Shown: positions 1-7,450 of the stretch, one piece after another | Position numbering within the stretch: the first letter of the stretch is position 1 | Layout: the number at the start of each line of letters is the position of its first letter | Source of the DNA: DASUGM01 sp036274055 | Lineage (GTDB): Bacteria; Acidobacteriota; Vicinamibacteria; Vicinamibacterales; SCN-69-37 | Assembly (NCBI GenBank): GCA_036274055.1 | Contig: DASUGM010000062.1 | Span: 1-24,824 of the forward strand | Direction of reading: 5' to 3' | Length of the DNA stretch: 24,824 nucleotides | Notes under the pieces: model-generated | Told to the model about the DNA's origin: nothing | Database searches by the model: none | The model's input: the letters and a program-made list of their open reading frames with translations, nothing else | Position numbers and translations under genes: made by a program

Positions 1-10
1 AAACTCAGCT

Positions 11-664
11 ATGCCTGCGTCCACCCCCGAGCGGCGGTATACCGTTCTCCTCGCTGACGATCACGCCATCGTCAGGGACGGCGTCGCCATGCTGCTCGCC
101 GAGCACGACTTCAAGGTCGTCGCCACGGTCGGCGACGGCGAGGCGCTGCTCGAACAGGCGCGAAAACTTCGTCCCGACGTCATCGTCACCGACATCTCGA
201 TGCCGGCCGGCCCGAGCGGCCTGGACGTGATTTCCAGGCTCAAGGCCGAACGCATCGACAGCAAGGTCATTGTTCTCACGATGCACAACGACCCGGCGCT
301 GGCGACTCAGGCGACGCGGGCGGGCGCGTCGGGCTACCTGCTCAAGCACTCGGCCGGAGACGAGCTGGTCACGGCCATTCAGCATGCGTTGCAGGGCCGG
401 CTCTATCTGACCGCGGCCGTGACCAAAGACGTCATGGAGCAGCTGGCGGCGCCGGAGACCAAGGCGCCGACGCTCACCGAGCGCCAGCGCGATGTGCTGC
501 GGTTGATTGTCGAGGGCCGCCGGATGAAAGAAATCGGCGCGGCGCTCGATCTTTCCACCCGCACCATCGAAACCCACAAATACGAGATGATGCGCGTGCT
601 TGGCGTGCACTCCACCGCCGAGCTGGTGCGCTACGCCCTCGAGCACCGGCTGGTGGTCCCCTAG
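11..664 (+). CDS. NarL/FixJ-family response regulator (REC + LuxR-type HTH)
   Basis: This 217-residue protein is a two-component response regulator that should bind DNA when phosphorylated. An N-terminal receiver domain (about residues 10-125) shows the acidic pair Asp16/Asp17, the phospho-acceptor Asp61 in the stretch VTDISMP, the switch Thr90 and the conserved Lys112. The C-terminal LuxR-type helix-turn-helix starts at LTERQRDVLRL (155-165) and includes the recognition-helix pattern STRTIETHK (182-190). Its length is normal for the NarL family. Only ten bases precede the ATG, so its promoter is not visible. No kinase is adjacent; the nearest is the NarL-type kinase at 12369-14504, and a partnership between them is only a guess. 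A good candidate target is the set of three 22-bp repeats just downstream at 717-782. The family assignment is secure; the target is inferred. Confidence 0.95.
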   Translation: MPASTPERRYTVLLADDHAIVRDGVAMLLAEHDFKVVATVGDGEALLEQARKLRPDVIVTDISMPAGPSGLDVISRLKAERIDSKVIVLTMHNDPALATQATRAGASGYLLKHSAGDELVTAIQHALQGRLYLTAAVTKDVMEQLAAPETKAPTLTERQRDVLRLIVEGRRMKEIGAALDLSTRTIETHKYEMMRVLGVHSTAELVRYALEHRLVVP

Positions 665-716
665 AGCGATTTTCGACTCCGGCTCGAGTCGTCCCGTCGC
701 GCGACCGTTACCCGGC

Positions 717-782
717 CTCAGTAGTTTTCCTGACCAGGCTCAGTAGTTCTTCGGGCCAGGTTCGGTAGTTCCCCGCTGGGCG
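717..782. repeat. three tandem 22-bp repeats, probable operator array
   Basis: Three head-to-tail units of exactly 22 bp occupy 717-738, 739-760 and 761-782. Units 1 and 2 begin CTCAGTAGTT and end CCAGG; unit 3 begins TTCGGTAGTT. The shared core is TNNGTAGTT, and 22 bp is close to two helical turns, so bound proteins would sit on one face of the DNA. The last unit reaches the expected -35 region of the promoter at 800-805. This looks like an activator binding array. The NarL-type regulator encoded just upstream is one candidate ligand, by inference only. Confidence 0.6.
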
Positions 783-799
783 GGCGCGCGCCCCGGTTC

Positions 800-805
800 T
801 AGTAT
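800..805 (+). promoter_or_regulatory. -10 box TAGTAT of the receiver-protein operon
   Basis: TAGTAT matches the sigma70 -10 consensus in four of six positions and lies 13 nt before the ATG at 819, so the leader would be only about 7 nt. No good -35 is present; the third 22-bp repeat occupies that position, as expected for an activator-dependent promoter. The same TAGTAT appears upstream of the kinase gene at 12353-12358. Confidence 0.5.
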
Positions 806-818
806 TCGCGCCTAGCCG

Positions 819-1220
819 ATGGATCGCCCTCGATTGCTCCTCGCCGATGACCATCGGGAAACGCGTCAGCTGCTGCACGGCCTGCTCAACGTCGAATTCG
901 ACGTCGTCGCCGACGTCGAAGACGGCGTCGCCCTGGTCCGCACCGCGGCGGCGCTGTCGCCGGACGTGATCGTCACCGACATTTCGATGCCAGGGATGGA
1001 TGGCATCGCGGCGACCACGGCCATCCTTCGCGGCAACCGGGCCGCACGGATCGTCCTTGTCTCGGTCAACGCCGATCAAGGCCTGATCGAATGCGGACTG
1101 GCCGCGGGTGCGCTCGGCTACGTGCTGAAGCTCTCGGCCGGGGAGGATCTGGTGCCGGCCGTCAGAGCGGCGTTGGTCGGGCAGCGTCACGTCAGCGAAA
1201 TGCTCGAATACAAGAGTTAA
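819..1220 (+). CDS. stand-alone receiver-domain protein
   Basis: This 133-residue protein is a single receiver domain without an output domain. It shows the acidic pair Asp10/Asp11, the phospho-acceptor Asp54 in VTDISMPGMDG, a Ser at switch position 82 and the conserved Lys104. It closely resembles the receiver half of the response regulator at 11-664 (both have VTDISMP), and the chain stops where a linker and HTH would follow, so it probably arose by duplication and loss of the DNA-binding part. Such proteins act as phosphate carriers or as protein-protein switches. The sigma54 activator begins 21 nt downstream, so the two are probably co-transcribed, and the receiver may modulate that activator. 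Transcription probably starts from TAGTAT at 800-805. The domain assignment is secure; the role is inferred. Confidence 0.93.
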   Translation: MDRPRLLLADDHRETRQLLHGLLNVEFDVVADVEDGVALVRTAAALSPDVIVTDISMPGMDGIAATTAILRGNRAARIVLVSVNADQGLIECGLAAGALGYVLKLSAGEDLVPAVRAALVGQRHVSEMLEYKS

Positions 1221-1241
1221 GCAACACCAAGTGAGGCGCAC

Positions 1242-2831
1242 ATGTCAGTCATCACCATCCCCGCATCGCGTAGCACCACCGACTCGGAAATGAAGGACAT
1301 TGGACGATTGGCCGCGGAACTGCGGGCGCACTTCGCCGCCGTCCAGCCTGAAGACGTCAATCTGGCGATTGCTGAGGCGCTCGGGGCTATCAACGTCGCA
1401 CTCGGCGTCGAGAGCTGCAGACTGATCGAATTCACCGACACTGGCGCGGTCGCGCGCGTTCACGCGCCGGCCGGCACGTCAACGACCATCCTTGGACGAC
1501 ATCGCGCACCGGCGCCGGACGACTGGCTGGTGACGCGGCTGTCACGCGGCCAGATTGTCGTCATCTCGCGCCCCGAAGAACTACCGACCGAAGCGATCGC
1601 CGCCCGGGAAGCCGCGCGACGCACGATGGGTTACTCGATCCTCGGCGTGCCGGCGCCGATTGCCGGGCCGACGCTCTGCGCGGTGACGATCGAAGCGACC
1701 GGTGTCTCGCGGCGCTGGCCGCAATCGCTGATCGAAAGCGTTCAACAGATTGCCGGCAGCATGTCGAGCATGCTGCAGCCGCGGCGGCGGATGACGGCGC
1801 CGCGCGCCGACGTCGAGGAGATCGCACGGTTGAACGCCCGTCTCGAAGCGGACAACCGCTATCTCAAGGAAGAGATCAAGACGATCCACGATTTCGAAGA
1901 AATCGTCGGAGAGAGTGCGGCGTTGCGGCTCGGCCTGGCCCGACTGGCGCAAGTGGCGCCGATGAACTCGAGCGTGCTGCTGCTCGGGCCGACCGGCACC
2001 GGCAAGGAACTGTTCGCGCGCGCGCTGCACGAGCGCAGCCGGCGCCATGCGCGTCCGCTGGTGCGCGTCAACTGCGCGGCGTTGCCGCCGACGCTCGTCG
2101 AGAGCGAGCTGTTCGGACACGAGAAGGGCGCGTTCACCGGCGCCATCGGCTTGCGCCAGGGCCGCTTCGAGATGGCCGATGGCGGGTCGATCTTCCTCGA
2201 CGAGATCGGCGACTTGACGCCGGACGTGCAGGTCAAATTCCTCCGCGTCCTGCAGGAAGGCGAATTCGAGCGCGTCGGGTCGTCACGGACGCGGAAGATC
2301 GATGTCCGCGTCATCGCCGCAACGCACCACGACCTGGAAGCCGCGGTCGCCGAGGGCCGGTTCCGCGCCGATCTCTACTACCGGTTGAGCGTGTATCCGA
2401 TTCGTCTGCCGTCGTTGCGTGAACGCGTCGAAGACATCCCGCGTCTGGCGTGGTTCTTCATCAATCGCCATCAGCGCGATCTCGGCCGTCGAATCACCGA
2501 GATTCCGCCGCGGGTCATCGACGCGCTCAAGGAGCATTCGTGGCCGGGTAACGTCCGCGAGCTGGAAAACGTGATCGTCCGCGCGATGATCGAGTCCGAC
2601 GGCAACGTCCTGCAGCTCGACGCGCCGCTCACGCTGACCAAGCGGACCGCGCCTCCCGAAGGAGCGCCGGATCATCTCGATGCGGTGCAGCGCGCGCACA
2701 TCGAGACCGTCCTGCAACGCTGTGGCTGGCGTATCAACGGCGCGGGCAACGCCGCGGAATGTCTCGGCCTCCATCCGAACACCCTCCGCTTCCGGATGCG
2801 AAAACTCGGACTGGTCCGGCCGACGGCCTGA
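1242..2831 (+). CDS. sigma54-dependent transcriptional activator (GAF, AAA+, Fis-type HTH)
   Basis: This 529-residue bacterial enhancer-binding protein should hydrolyse ATP to open sigma54 promoters. Residues about 35-180 form a GAF-like sensor region, followed by a helical linker (190-215). The AAA+ domain carries Walker A GPTGTGKE (249-256), the sigma54-contacting GAFTGA loop (296-301), Walker B GSIFLDEIGDL (315-325), arginine-finger region RFRADLYYRL (373-382) and WPGNVREL (434-441). The C-terminal Fis-type HTH (about 485-522) contains HPNTLRFRMRKLGL. There is no N-terminal receiver; one is supplied separately by the gene 21 nt upstream. A GTGAGG ribosome-binding site lies at 1230-1235. 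The convergent STAS gene ends one base after its stop and has its own sigma54 promoter with an upstream dyad, so this activator is the leading candidate to bind the dyads found through the window. That last link is inference. Confidence 0.96.
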   Translation: MSVITIPASRSTTDSEMKDIGRLAAELRAHFAAVQPEDVNLAIAEALGAINVALGVESCRLIEFTDTGAVARVHAPAGTSTTILGRHRAPAPDDWLVTRLSRGQIVVISRPEELPTEAIAAREAARRTMGYSILGVPAPIAGPTLCAVTIEATGVSRRWPQSLIESVQQIAGSMSSMLQPRRRMTAPRADVEEIARLNARLEADNRYLKEEIKTIHDFEEIVGESAALRLGLARLAQVAPMNSSVLLLGPTGTGKELFARALHERSRRHARPLVRVNCAALPPTLVESELFGHEKGAFTGAIGLRQGRFEMADGGSIFLDEIGDLTPDVQVKFLRVLQEGEFERVGSSRTRKIDVRVIAATHHDLEAAVAEGRFRADLYYRLSVYPIRLPSLRERVEDIPRLAWFFINRHQRDLGRRITEIPPRVIDALKEHSWPGNVRELENVIVRAMIESDGNVLQLDAPLTLTKRTAPPEGAPDHLDAVQRAHIETVLQRCGWRINGAGNAAECLGLHPNTLRFRMRKLGLVRPTA

Positions 2832-2832
2832 C

Positions 2833-3081
2833 CTACTGCGTATCCAGTTTCAGCTTGATGTAGCCGGTGGCGCCGACGAGAGTCGCGCCGCCGGCACGGA
2901 CTCGTCGTAACGCGTCGATGCCGGCGAGATCGGCCGACACCAAATCCGTCAGGTCGACCTCGACCGCGGCGGACTCCGCACATGCGCGAAGCAGTTCGGG
3001 CACGTGGCCGATGGTCAGGCGTCCGGCCAGCCGAACGGTCCGCCGCTGCGCCTCTTGAGCGACCCCGATCCAACAATCCAC
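2833..3081 (-). CDS. STAS-domain protein (anti-sigma-factor-antagonist-like)
   Basis: This 82-residue protein is essentially a single STAS domain, the fold of SpoIIAA-type anti-anti-sigma factors. The pattern VRLAGRLTIGHVPEL (16-30), the strand VEVDLTDLVSAD (40-51) and the loop-helix ADLAGIDALRR (50-60) fit the family. In SpoIIAA-like proteins the sequence DSSG carries the phosphorylated serine; here it reads DLAG (51-54), so both serine positions are lost and classical partner-kinase switching is unlikely. The start is a GTG whose position fits a sigma54 promoter at 3097-3112 and an upstream dyad at 3163-3178, giving a leader of about 5 nt. The gene converges with the sigma54 activator, with one base between the stops. 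It may be a non-phosphorylated binding module in the same regulatory circuit, which is inferred. Confidence 0.82.
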   Translation of the reverse strand: MDCWIGVAQEAQRRTVRLAGRLTIGHVPELLRACAESAAVEVDLTDLVSADLAGIDALRRVRAGGATLVGATGYIKLKLDTQ

Positions 3082-3096
3082 GATGTGCTTGTGAGA

Positions 3097-3112
3097 GGCA
3101 AGACCCGCGCCA
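3097..3112 (-). promoter_or_regulatory. sigma54 -24/-12 promoter of the STAS gene
   Basis: On the minus strand this reads TGGCGCGGGTCTTGCC, matching the sigma54 consensus TGGCACG-N4-TTGC with one mismatch in the conserved positions and exactly 10 bp between GG and GC. The predicted start site is near 3086, about 5 nt before the GTG at 3081. An almost identical sequence serves the radical SAM gene. Confidence 0.75.
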
Positions 3113-3142
3113 GCAGCTTTTCCTAGCGAATCGAACGGCGAG

Positions 3143-3160
3143 GCTCACCGAGACGTGAGC
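3143..3160. promoter_or_regulatory. perfect 6-bp inverted repeat beside the STAS enhancer dyad
   Basis: GCTCAC-N6-GTGAGC forms a perfect 6-bp dyad. Like the neighbouring enhancer dyad it has TCAC and GTGA half-sites, but with a 6-nt instead of an 8-nt spacer. It lies between that dyad and the sigma54 promoter and may be a second, weaker site or a site for another regulator. Confidence 0.4.
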
Positions 3161-3162
3161 AA

Positions 3163-3178
3163 TCACGGCAGGTTGTGA
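3163..3178. promoter_or_regulatory. enhancer-like 16-bp dyad (UAS) of the STAS promoter
   Basis: TCACGGCAGGTTGTGA has its near edge 65 bp upstream of the -12 cytosine (3098) of the STAS sigma54 promoter. It shares 13 of 16 bases with the dyad at 11595-11610, which has the same geometry in front of the radical SAM gene. It is probably the binding site of a sigma54 activator. Confidence 0.7.
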
Positions 3179-3397
3179 TTAGCCATCAGTACAACGACGA
3201 CCTCGCTGTCAGGGCAGCGATGCGTGCGGCGCCGGCACAAGCGTCGGCGCGTGCTACCCTCCACGAACAACCAGACCCGGGCCGGCAGCCCTGACCAAAT
3301 GCGGTGACCTGTCGTCGTTTTCCCGGCAACGAGCGATGCGGCGTTGATTTCCGGCCCTTTTCCCGCAACTTGCGCGGGCGATCCGCTCGACAGGGCT

Positions 3398-3413
3398 TGG
3401 CGCGGTCTTTGCG
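3398..3413 (+). promoter_or_regulatory. sigma54 -24/-12 promoter for the 3496-5778 operon
   Basis: TGGCGCGGTCTTTGCG has the sigma54 pattern TGGC-N7-TTGC with 10 bp between GG and GC. The predicted start is near 3424, giving a leader of about 72 nt before the ATG at 3496. No matching dyad sits 64-65 bp upstream; the dyads at 3143-3178 are about 250 bp away and could act at a distance. Confidence 0.55.
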
Positions 3414-3495
3414 AATCGTCTTGAGGACGCCACTGAGCCAGGCGGGCTCGACCGGCGCAGTGAATGAATCCACAGCCCATCAGGAGAGACGAGCT

Positions 3496-4095
3496 ATGAA
3501 CGGCACGACGCGATTGATTCCGGGGCTGCTGCTCGCGGCCACCACGATGGCGGCGGTCGCCATGCTGGCGCCGACGGTGTCGGGTCAGGAATCTCAGAAA
3601 GAGAGCTTCACCGGGTTTGCAATCAACTTGAACAGCGGCCCGTCGACGACGGTCGTCGACTTCACGATCACGCGCTGGTCCACGGACGCCGAACGTCAGC
3701 GTCTGCTCGTGCTCATCAAGCCTGAAAAGGACGCCATGCGCGCCAACGAGAAACTGCAGGAAGAACTGCAGAAGCTGCCCAAGGTCGGGTACATCCGGAC
3801 ACCGACGTCGCTGGCGTGGGATCTCCATTACGCGCGCCAGAGCCCGCTCGAAAACGGCGGGCGGCGGATCGTCCTCGCCACCGATCGTCCGATCGGCTTT
3901 CGCGAAGCGGTCAACCAGCCGCGGACGATGGACTACCCGATTACGATCATCGAGATTCATCTCGATCAGAACGACAGGGGCGAAGGCAAGATCCTCGCGG
4001 GCACGAAGCTGTTCATCAGCAAGGACAACAACCTGGTGCTCGAAAACTACGGCCAGCAGCCGATTCGCTTCAACGAAATCAAGAAGGTCAAGTAG
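3496..4095 (+). CDS. secreted protein of unknown function
   Basis: This 199-residue protein has a signal peptide (about residues 1-32, hydrophobic stretch LLLAATTMAAVAMLAP, probable cleavage near VSGQ), so it should be exported. The mature part looks globular, with alternating beta-like segments such as STTVVDFTITRWST and YPITIIEIHLDQND, and several charged helices. It has no cysteines or catalytic motif that I recognise. The ATG was chosen because AGGAGAGA (3482-3489) lies at good spacing and the signal peptide starts there; the frame is open further upstream but has no such support. The MscS-type channel gene follows immediately after its stop, so the two form one unit, probably under the sigma54-type promoter at 3398-3413. 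A role linked to envelope stress is conceivable from this pairing only. Confidence 0.85.
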   Translation: MNGTTRLIPGLLLAATTMAAVAMLAPTVSGQESQKESFTGFAINLNSGPSTTVVDFTITRWSTDAERQRLLVLIKPEKDAMRANEKLQEELQKLPKVGYIRTPTSLAWDLHYARQSPLENGGRRIVLATDRPIGFREAVNQPRTMDYPITIIEIHLDQNDRGEGKILAGTKLFISKDNNLVLENYGQQPIRFNEIKKVK

Positions 4096-5778
4096 GTGAC
4101 GCTCCGGTTCGCGTCGTGGTCGATCGCGGTCTGTCTCCTGACGCCGGTGCTGTCGGCGCAGACCGCGCAGAACACGACGCCGCCGGCGACTCAGGCAACA
4201 CCACCGGTGGAAGCGGCGGTGGCGGCTGCCCTGACACAGTCCGAGACCTTCGGTTCGGCGCCGGCGACGCTGACGCTGACGTACGCCAATCGTCCGATTA
4301 TCAAGTTCCGGGCGTCGGTCGGCGGCCGCGCGCCGGCTGATCGCGTCGCCGCCGCGCGCCAGGTGCTCGATCGCATCGTCGAAGGCGGCATCATCTCGCC
4401 GGTCGAGACGACTGCAGTCGGCCCGGCGATGGCATTGACGGTCGGCGGCTTCACCGTGTTCTTCATCCTGCCGGCGGACATCGATCCGCTCGCCGGCGAG
4501 ACGCTGAGCAGCGCCGCTGCCGGAGCCGCGACGCGGCTGCAGGAAGCGCTCAACGAAGTCGCCGAGGCGCGGCGGCCCCAGCAGATGTTCATTGCGGTGC
4601 TGCTCGTCATCTTCGTGACCATCGGTTTCGCGGTGCTGGTCTGGCTGTTGATTCGCCTCCGCCGCGGCGCCGGTGAACGTCTGACCGACAAGGCGATGAA
4701 GGGTCTTCGCAGCAAGGTCGGTGACGAGGAGTTCCTGCGCTCGTCGAGAATCCTCGAGTTCCTCCAGCACATCATCAACGTCATTGCCTGGTCGATCGGG
4801 CTGTTCCTCGCCTATTCCTGGTTGACGTTCAGCCTGCGGCGGTTCCCGTACACGCGTTACTGGGGCGAGTCGCTGCGTGGGTTTCTGCTCGAGCGGCTCT
4901 CGCACGCGGGCGCGGCGGTGATCTCCGCGCTGCCCGGACTGTTCATGGTCGCGCTGATCGTCTTGATAACGCGGTTCGCCAGCCGTCTGATACAGGTGTT
5001 CTTCCAGGCGGTGCAGGATCGTCGGATCAAGCTCCGCTGGGTCTACCCGGAGACCGCCGACCCGACGCGCAAGCTCTTCTCGGCCGGTTTGTGGCTGTTC
5101 GCGATCGCGATCGCGTATCCCTACCTGCCAGGCAGTGAGTCCGAGGCGTTCAAGGGCGTGAGCGTCTTTGCCGGCCTGATGGTGTCGCTCGGATCCTCGG
5201 GCCTGGTCAATCAGGTCATGAGCGGCTTCACGCTGATCTACTCTCGCGCGCTGCGCAAAGGCGACTTCGTGATGATCGGCGACGTCGAAGGCACGGTCGC
5301 GCAGCTCGGCACGCTGTCGACGAAAATCCGCACCGCCGCGAACGAGGACGTGACGATCCCCAACGCCGTCGTCGTCGCGCAGGTCGTGACCAACTACACG
5401 CGCGGCGCGGAAGAGGGCGTCTTCGTGCCGACGAGCGTGACCATCGGCTACGACGTCGCGTGGCGTCAGGTCGAGGCGCTGCTCCTGCTCGCGGCTTCGA
5501 AGACACCTGGCGTGCGCAAGCAGCCGCCGCCAATAGTCCGGCAGGCCGAACTCGAGGATGCCTACGTCAAGTACACGCTGTTTTTCTGTCTCGAGGATCC
5601 GACGAAACGCCGTCCGGTCCGGTCCGCGGTCAACGCCAACATCCTCGACGCGTTCAACGAGTACGGCGTGCAGATCACATCGCCGAGATACGAGGCCGAT
5701 CCGGCCGACAAGAAGATTGTGCCGAAGGACAAGTGGTTTCCGGATCCGGTGTTGGAGCAGACGCGCAAAAAGGAATGA
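4096..5778 (+). CDS. MscS-family mechanosensitive ion channel
   Basis: This 560-residue inner-membrane protein belongs to the small-conductance mechanosensitive channel family, which releases solutes on hypo-osmotic shock. A signal peptide (1-21) and a periplasmic region (about 22-160) precede hydrophobic segments near 163-187, 225-245, 275-298, 327-345 and 353-380. The MscS pore helix and upper beta domain are clear: VSLGSSGLVNQVMSG (363-377), RKGDFVMIGDVEGTV (387-401) and the following DVTIPNAVVVAQVVTNYTR (418-436). A mixed alpha/beta C-terminal domain follows to residue 560. It is larger than E. coli MscS and resembles the extended channels with an N-terminal periplasmic domain. The start is the GTG directly after the upstream stop, with AAGAAGG in the upstream gene end as a likely ribosome-binding site, which indicates translational coupling. 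Whether it gates on tension or on a bound signal cannot be told. Confidence 0.93.
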   Translation: MTLRFASWSIAVCLLTPVLSAQTAQNTTPPATQATPPVEAAVAAALTQSETFGSAPATLTLTYANRPIIKFRASVGGRAPADRVAAARQVLDRIVEGGIISPVETTAVGPAMALTVGGFTVFFILPADIDPLAGETLSSAAAGAATRLQEALNEVAEARRPQQMFIAVLLVIFVTIGFAVLVWLLIRLRRGAGERLTDKAMKGLRSKVGDEEFLRSSRILEFLQHIINVIAWSIGLFLAYSWLTFSLRRFPYTRYWGESLRGFLLERLSHAGAAVISALPGLFMVALIVLITRFASRLIQVFFQAVQDRRIKLRWVYPETADPTRKLFSAGLWLFAIAIAYPYLPGSESEAFKGVSVFAGLMVSLGSSGLVNQVMSGFTLIYSRALRKGDFVMIGDVEGTVAQLGTLSTKIRTAANEDVTIPNAVVVAQVVTNYTRGAEEGVFVPTSVTIGYDVAWRQVEALLLLAASKTPGVRKQPPPIVRQAELEDAYVKYTLFFCLEDPTKRRPVRSAVNANILDAFNEYGVQITSPRYEADPADKKIVPKDKWFPDPVLEQTRKKE

Positions 5779-5788
5779 CGGCCGCGGA

Positions 5789-7450
5789 CTACTGCCGTTC
5801 CAAACCGACCAGCACCCAGCCGGCTGCGGTGCGGCGGAAGAACACATGCACCGGCTCTGACCACGACGCGTGCTCGGCGCTGGTAGCGGCGATGTCGACC
5901 TGAATGAAGCTGTCGGCCGCGGCCGGCAACTCGCGCGGCGCCTGCATCGTCGTCGCCGCGCTTTGCGTGTCAGCGATCTTCTGCGTCGCGCCGGTCGCGT
6001 TGTCGAACCGCGACCAGGTCGCGCGGTATTCGGTCGCGGGCTTGGCGACGCCCGCAGTGACGGCGGCGTTGTCGAACACCAGAACGCCGCCCGCGTCGAG
6101 CCGCGGGTTGACGATCGGGTTGACGGCGGTGAGGTAAACGCGGCCGATGGTGTCACGACGTTTTATCAGGACGTCGCCGAGATGCTTTTCCGCCGCCGGA
6201 TCGCTGTACTGGCCGGTGCGCACGGCCGCGCGGATCAACTCATCACTGAAGGCCATCACCCGACGTGCCGCCCAGAACGCGTCGTCGGCGCGCATTTCGA
6301 GGTAGGCGGTCGTGGGCGTCTGCGGCTTCCATTTCGTCGGATCGAAGAGGTCGCCTTCGAAGGGACCAATCGAGCGATAGTCCTCGTAGTCGACGGTTTG
6401 CCAGGGACTGAGCGCAAACCCGAACGACAGCAGCCGACGGCGTGACGCGTCCGGCTCGTAGAAATACTCGAAGCCGAGGGCCCACTCATTCGGGCCGTTG
6501 GCCATGCCGAAGGTCGACCCGACGTCCTGCAGGTAGTGCTTCACGAACGTCTTGCCGTTTTCGGTGACCAGCGTGTCGAGCGTGTTCCCGGCCTTGAGAT
6601 CGGTCAGGTTGGTCCAGGCGCCGAAGACGCGCAGCGCGCGCAGCTCGCGGCGATGCTCGTGCGGCACGATGTCGTTGGGATCGTCGGAGCGAGTGCCGGC
6701 GTAGCGAAACCCCCCGAGGATCTTTCCCGGAAGGGCGCGGCCGGCGGAGACGCGATACGTACCGTCGGCGTTGCGCGCGGCGCGATCGAGGACCAGCTGC
6801 ATGTCGTCGAGGGTGTAGGGCGTGCGCTTGCCCGACGGCCGTCTGACGGTCGCCTGCGGATCGATGGCCGCCCGATTCGGATCGAACGTCGTCAGGAAGG
6901 TCTCGACCTGGTGATAGCCCAGCGCCCAGAACAGCTTGTTGGCAACCACCACCGCTCCGCTCGCGCCTTCCGGTCGCGCGGTGTAATCAAAGGCGAGAAA
7001 CCAGGTCTCGCCGTTGGCATCGCGCGCGGTGAATCCTGGATTGATACCGGCGGACTTCTCGCGCAGGATCACCCACTTTTCCGGCGCCGGTGGCGCGCCG
7101 ACCAGCGGCCCTCGAGCGATCGCCTCGGCGGAGAGCGGTGCGGCGCCTATCCGATTGGTGAACCAGCTCGAATCCGGCACCTCGTCGATGGTGTTGATGT
7201 TCCTGGCGCGGGTGTTCGTCGGCTGGTAGCGGGAGGTGACGAACAGGTTGTAGGTGATTTCGTAGGTCAGGCGGATGTCCCACGGCTGCACGCCGGAGGC
7301 ATCGCGGCTGTTCGGCTCGACGGCGATCGGATCGTCGCGGTAAAAACGCGGCGACTGCGACGACATGTGCGCCACGAAGAACGTGCCAGCGACTGCGACG
7401 CACGCGGCGGCGCGCACGGACAGCTTGCTCAGTGCTGATGCCGGGTGCAT
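5789..7450 (-). CDS. secreted protein with a kinase-like (HipA/FAM20-type) core
   Basis: This 553-residue protein starts at an ATG that opens a signal peptide (SVRAAACVAVAGTFFVAH); the longer open frame upstream runs through a repeat tract and is unlikely to be translated. I recognise a family of secreted proteins of unknown function with patterns reminiscent of atypical kinases: a glycine-loop-like GINPGF (135-140), a strand WFLAFDY (150-156), a putative catalytic segment NLTDLKAGNTLD (281-292) and a metal-site-like QDVGSTFG (308-315). By comparison from memory with related proteins, the strand normally carries a lysine where Ala153 stands, so this member may be inactive. A roughly 110-residue C-terminal domain (about 440-553) follows. 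The barrel gene upstream (7610-8839) is in the same direction, 159 nt away. The kinase interpretation is an inference of moderate strength; enzymatic activity is unproven. Confidence 0.72.
   Translation of the reverse strand: MHPASALSKLSVRAAACVAVAGTFFVAHMSSQSPRFYRDDPIAVEPNSRDASGVQPWDIRLTYEITYNLFVTSRYQPTNTRARNINTIDEVPDSSWFTNRIGAAPLSAEAIARGPLVGAPPAPEKWVILREKSAGINPGFTARDANGETWFLAFDYTARPEGASGAVVVANKLFWALGYHQVETFLTTFDPNRAAIDPQATVRRPSGKRTPYTLDDMQLVLDRAARNADGTYRVSAGRALPGKILGGFRYAGTRSDDPNDIVPHEHRRELRALRVFGAWTNLTDLKAGNTLDTLVTENGKTFVKHYLQDVGSTFGMANGPNEWALGFEYFYEPDASRRRLLSFGFALSPWQTVDYEDYRSIGPFEGDLFDPTKWKPQTPTTAYLEMRADDAFWAARRVMAFSDELIRAAVRTGQYSDPAAEKHLGDVLIKRRDTIGRVYLTAVNPIVNPRLDAGGVLVFDNAAVTAGVAKPATEYRATWSRFDNATGATQKIADTQSAATTMQAPRELPAAADSFIQVDIAATSAEHASWSEPVHVFFRRTAAGWVLVGLERQ

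Larger units (their letters stand above)
3082..3495. other. divergent regulatory region, no gene seen
   Basis: This 414-nt gap between the leftward STAS gene and the rightward gene at 3496 holds two opposing sigma54-type promoters (3097-3112 and 3398-3413), two dyads (3143-3160 and 3163-3178) and an extended -10-like TGCTACCCT at 3251-3259. Reading frames in it on both strands lack convincing starts, ribosome-binding sites or recognisable protein features. Confidence 0.6.

Noticed and set aside
3186..3473. A 95-codon minus-strand frame in the divergent regulatory region
   Set aside because: It has no ribosome-binding site or recognisable domain, and it runs antisense to a good sigma54-type promoter.
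3163..6156. A 997-codon open frame on the minus strand opposite the MscS gene
   Set aside because: It runs antisense through two well-supported plus-strand genes, its product is Arg-rich and low in complexity, and no ribosome-binding site or domain is seen. It is a by-product of high GC content.
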